Part shown: piece after piece, positions 51,621-64,000 of the stretch | Numbering within the stretch: position 1 is the first letter of the stretch | Layout: every line of letters begins with the position of its first letter | NCBI GenBank assembly: GCA_012861695.1 | Contig: JAAOOA010000033.1 | Location: forward strand, 12,578,325 to 12,642,324 | Source: Trematomus loennbergii | Lineage: Eukaryota; Chordata; Actinopteri; Perciformes; Nototheniidae | Length of the DNA stretch: 64,000 bases | Direction: 5' to 3' | Program-made: the position numbers and the translations under genes | Notes under the pieces: generated by a model | The model's input: only the letters and a program-made list of their open reading frames with translations | What the model was told of the DNA's origin: nothing | Database searches by the model: none

Positions 51621-52194
51621 AGTTTTTTATTGCATTTACAGGTTATATATTCCAAAGGTTAAACAAAGATATTGATAACAGATCCAATAGCTTTTTGACA
51701 AAGCAGTATGGTGTCAAAACAAACATGCCAACCATGCAAAATGTGTCTAGTGAAAATGTTGTGCTTTTCAATGATGTTCAAAAAGAAAATAGTGCAGTGT
51801 TTTAATATTAAAGCTCTGTTTTGATATTTGTAATTGTACTTAGCTTGCAAAGAGCGCACGCACAATTTAATTTGTTCCAAAATTATTAAGGCCATATTTG
51901 TATCAGTGCTCCATAATGCTAATAATCATTGTAAAAAAATGTCTGTGCTGACCAGCCATATGAAGTATTATGATACTTGACCTTATGCATCATGATAAAA
52001 GGCTTCATAGCCTTCTATCATTTTGTAATAAAGCAATCGAATATTTGTGAGCGCTTGTAAATGTGATAAAAGCCTTCAAACTATTAAAATGATGTTCGTA
52101 AGGCATTATAGACATACAGTAAGTGTAAACAACAGTGTTATCAAAACCTATACAGTAGTATAATATTTACGAATAACTCATTCATGTTTGACAA

Positions 52195-63848
<11,654 letters not shown>

Positions 63849-64000
63849 CTAAGTCACATTAACATTATTAGTGTTATAAGCAAAAATGGAATCAAAACGA
63901 ACCTACCCATGTCAAGTGTGGTGCCATACCGTGTAATAAAAGAGTAGAAATTGTGAAATGTGGAATGTGATCAAGTACTGTACTGTACTTAAGTAAAACA

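Overview
The window looks like teleost fish nuclear DNA. It has interrupted genes with canonical GT/AG introns, fish-type LINE tails, Tc1/mariner and hAT transposons, long microsatellites and one 100-base assembly gap (26010-26109). The backbone is a tandem cluster of SLC22 organic cation/carnitine transporter genes (OCTN type, SLC22A4/SLC22A5-like), all on the minus strand. No prokaryotic feature, tRNA or rRNA was seen.

Layout. (1) 1-7802: transporter copy A, exons 1-10, with the last exon off the left edge; its largest intron holds a 2.2 kb foldback. (2) 8236-15139: an AT-rich insertion with CACTG...CAGTG ends, containing LINE pieces, a fragment of a fish-expanded gene family and a 201 bp MITE. 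(3) 15717-21620: copy B, the only complete and intact transporter, with 11 exons and 549 aa. (4) 21868-26009: a direct tandem duplication with a unit of about 2.05 kb that runs into the gap. (5) 26110-37430: minisatellite arrays of at least seven kinds (80, 115, 115, 128, about 142, about 300 and about 455 bp) around one long single-exon gene for a zinc-finger/tyrosine-recombinase-like protein (29299-32040). (6) 37496-42085: a degenerate LTR element. (7) 42090-51620: copy C, a dead transporter reduced to pieces of exons 1 and 5, riddled with hAT, Tc1 and other elements. One of these elements carries an array of RFX-type X-box palindromes. (8) 52195-63848: copy D, exons 2-11, almost identical to copy A but with a 4.5 kb nested hAT insertion in its intron and a much shorter (TC)n tract.

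Copies A and D match base for base over their shared length apart from small indels, a few substitutions, the hAT and the microsatellite. Where one copy has a single-base frameshift in an exon, the other is normally intact at that base. This is best explained by unpolished long-read consensus plus either a very recent duplication or two haplotypes assembled in tandem across the gap. I therefore do not regard A and D as proven pseudogenes.

The strongest candidate for an undescribed system is the tyrosine-recombinase-like gene with its repeat surroundings. An 80 bp repeat just downstream of the gene reappears in inverted orientation near 37.1-37.4 kb, as if the two marked the ends of a large recombinase-bearing element of about 8.4 kb.
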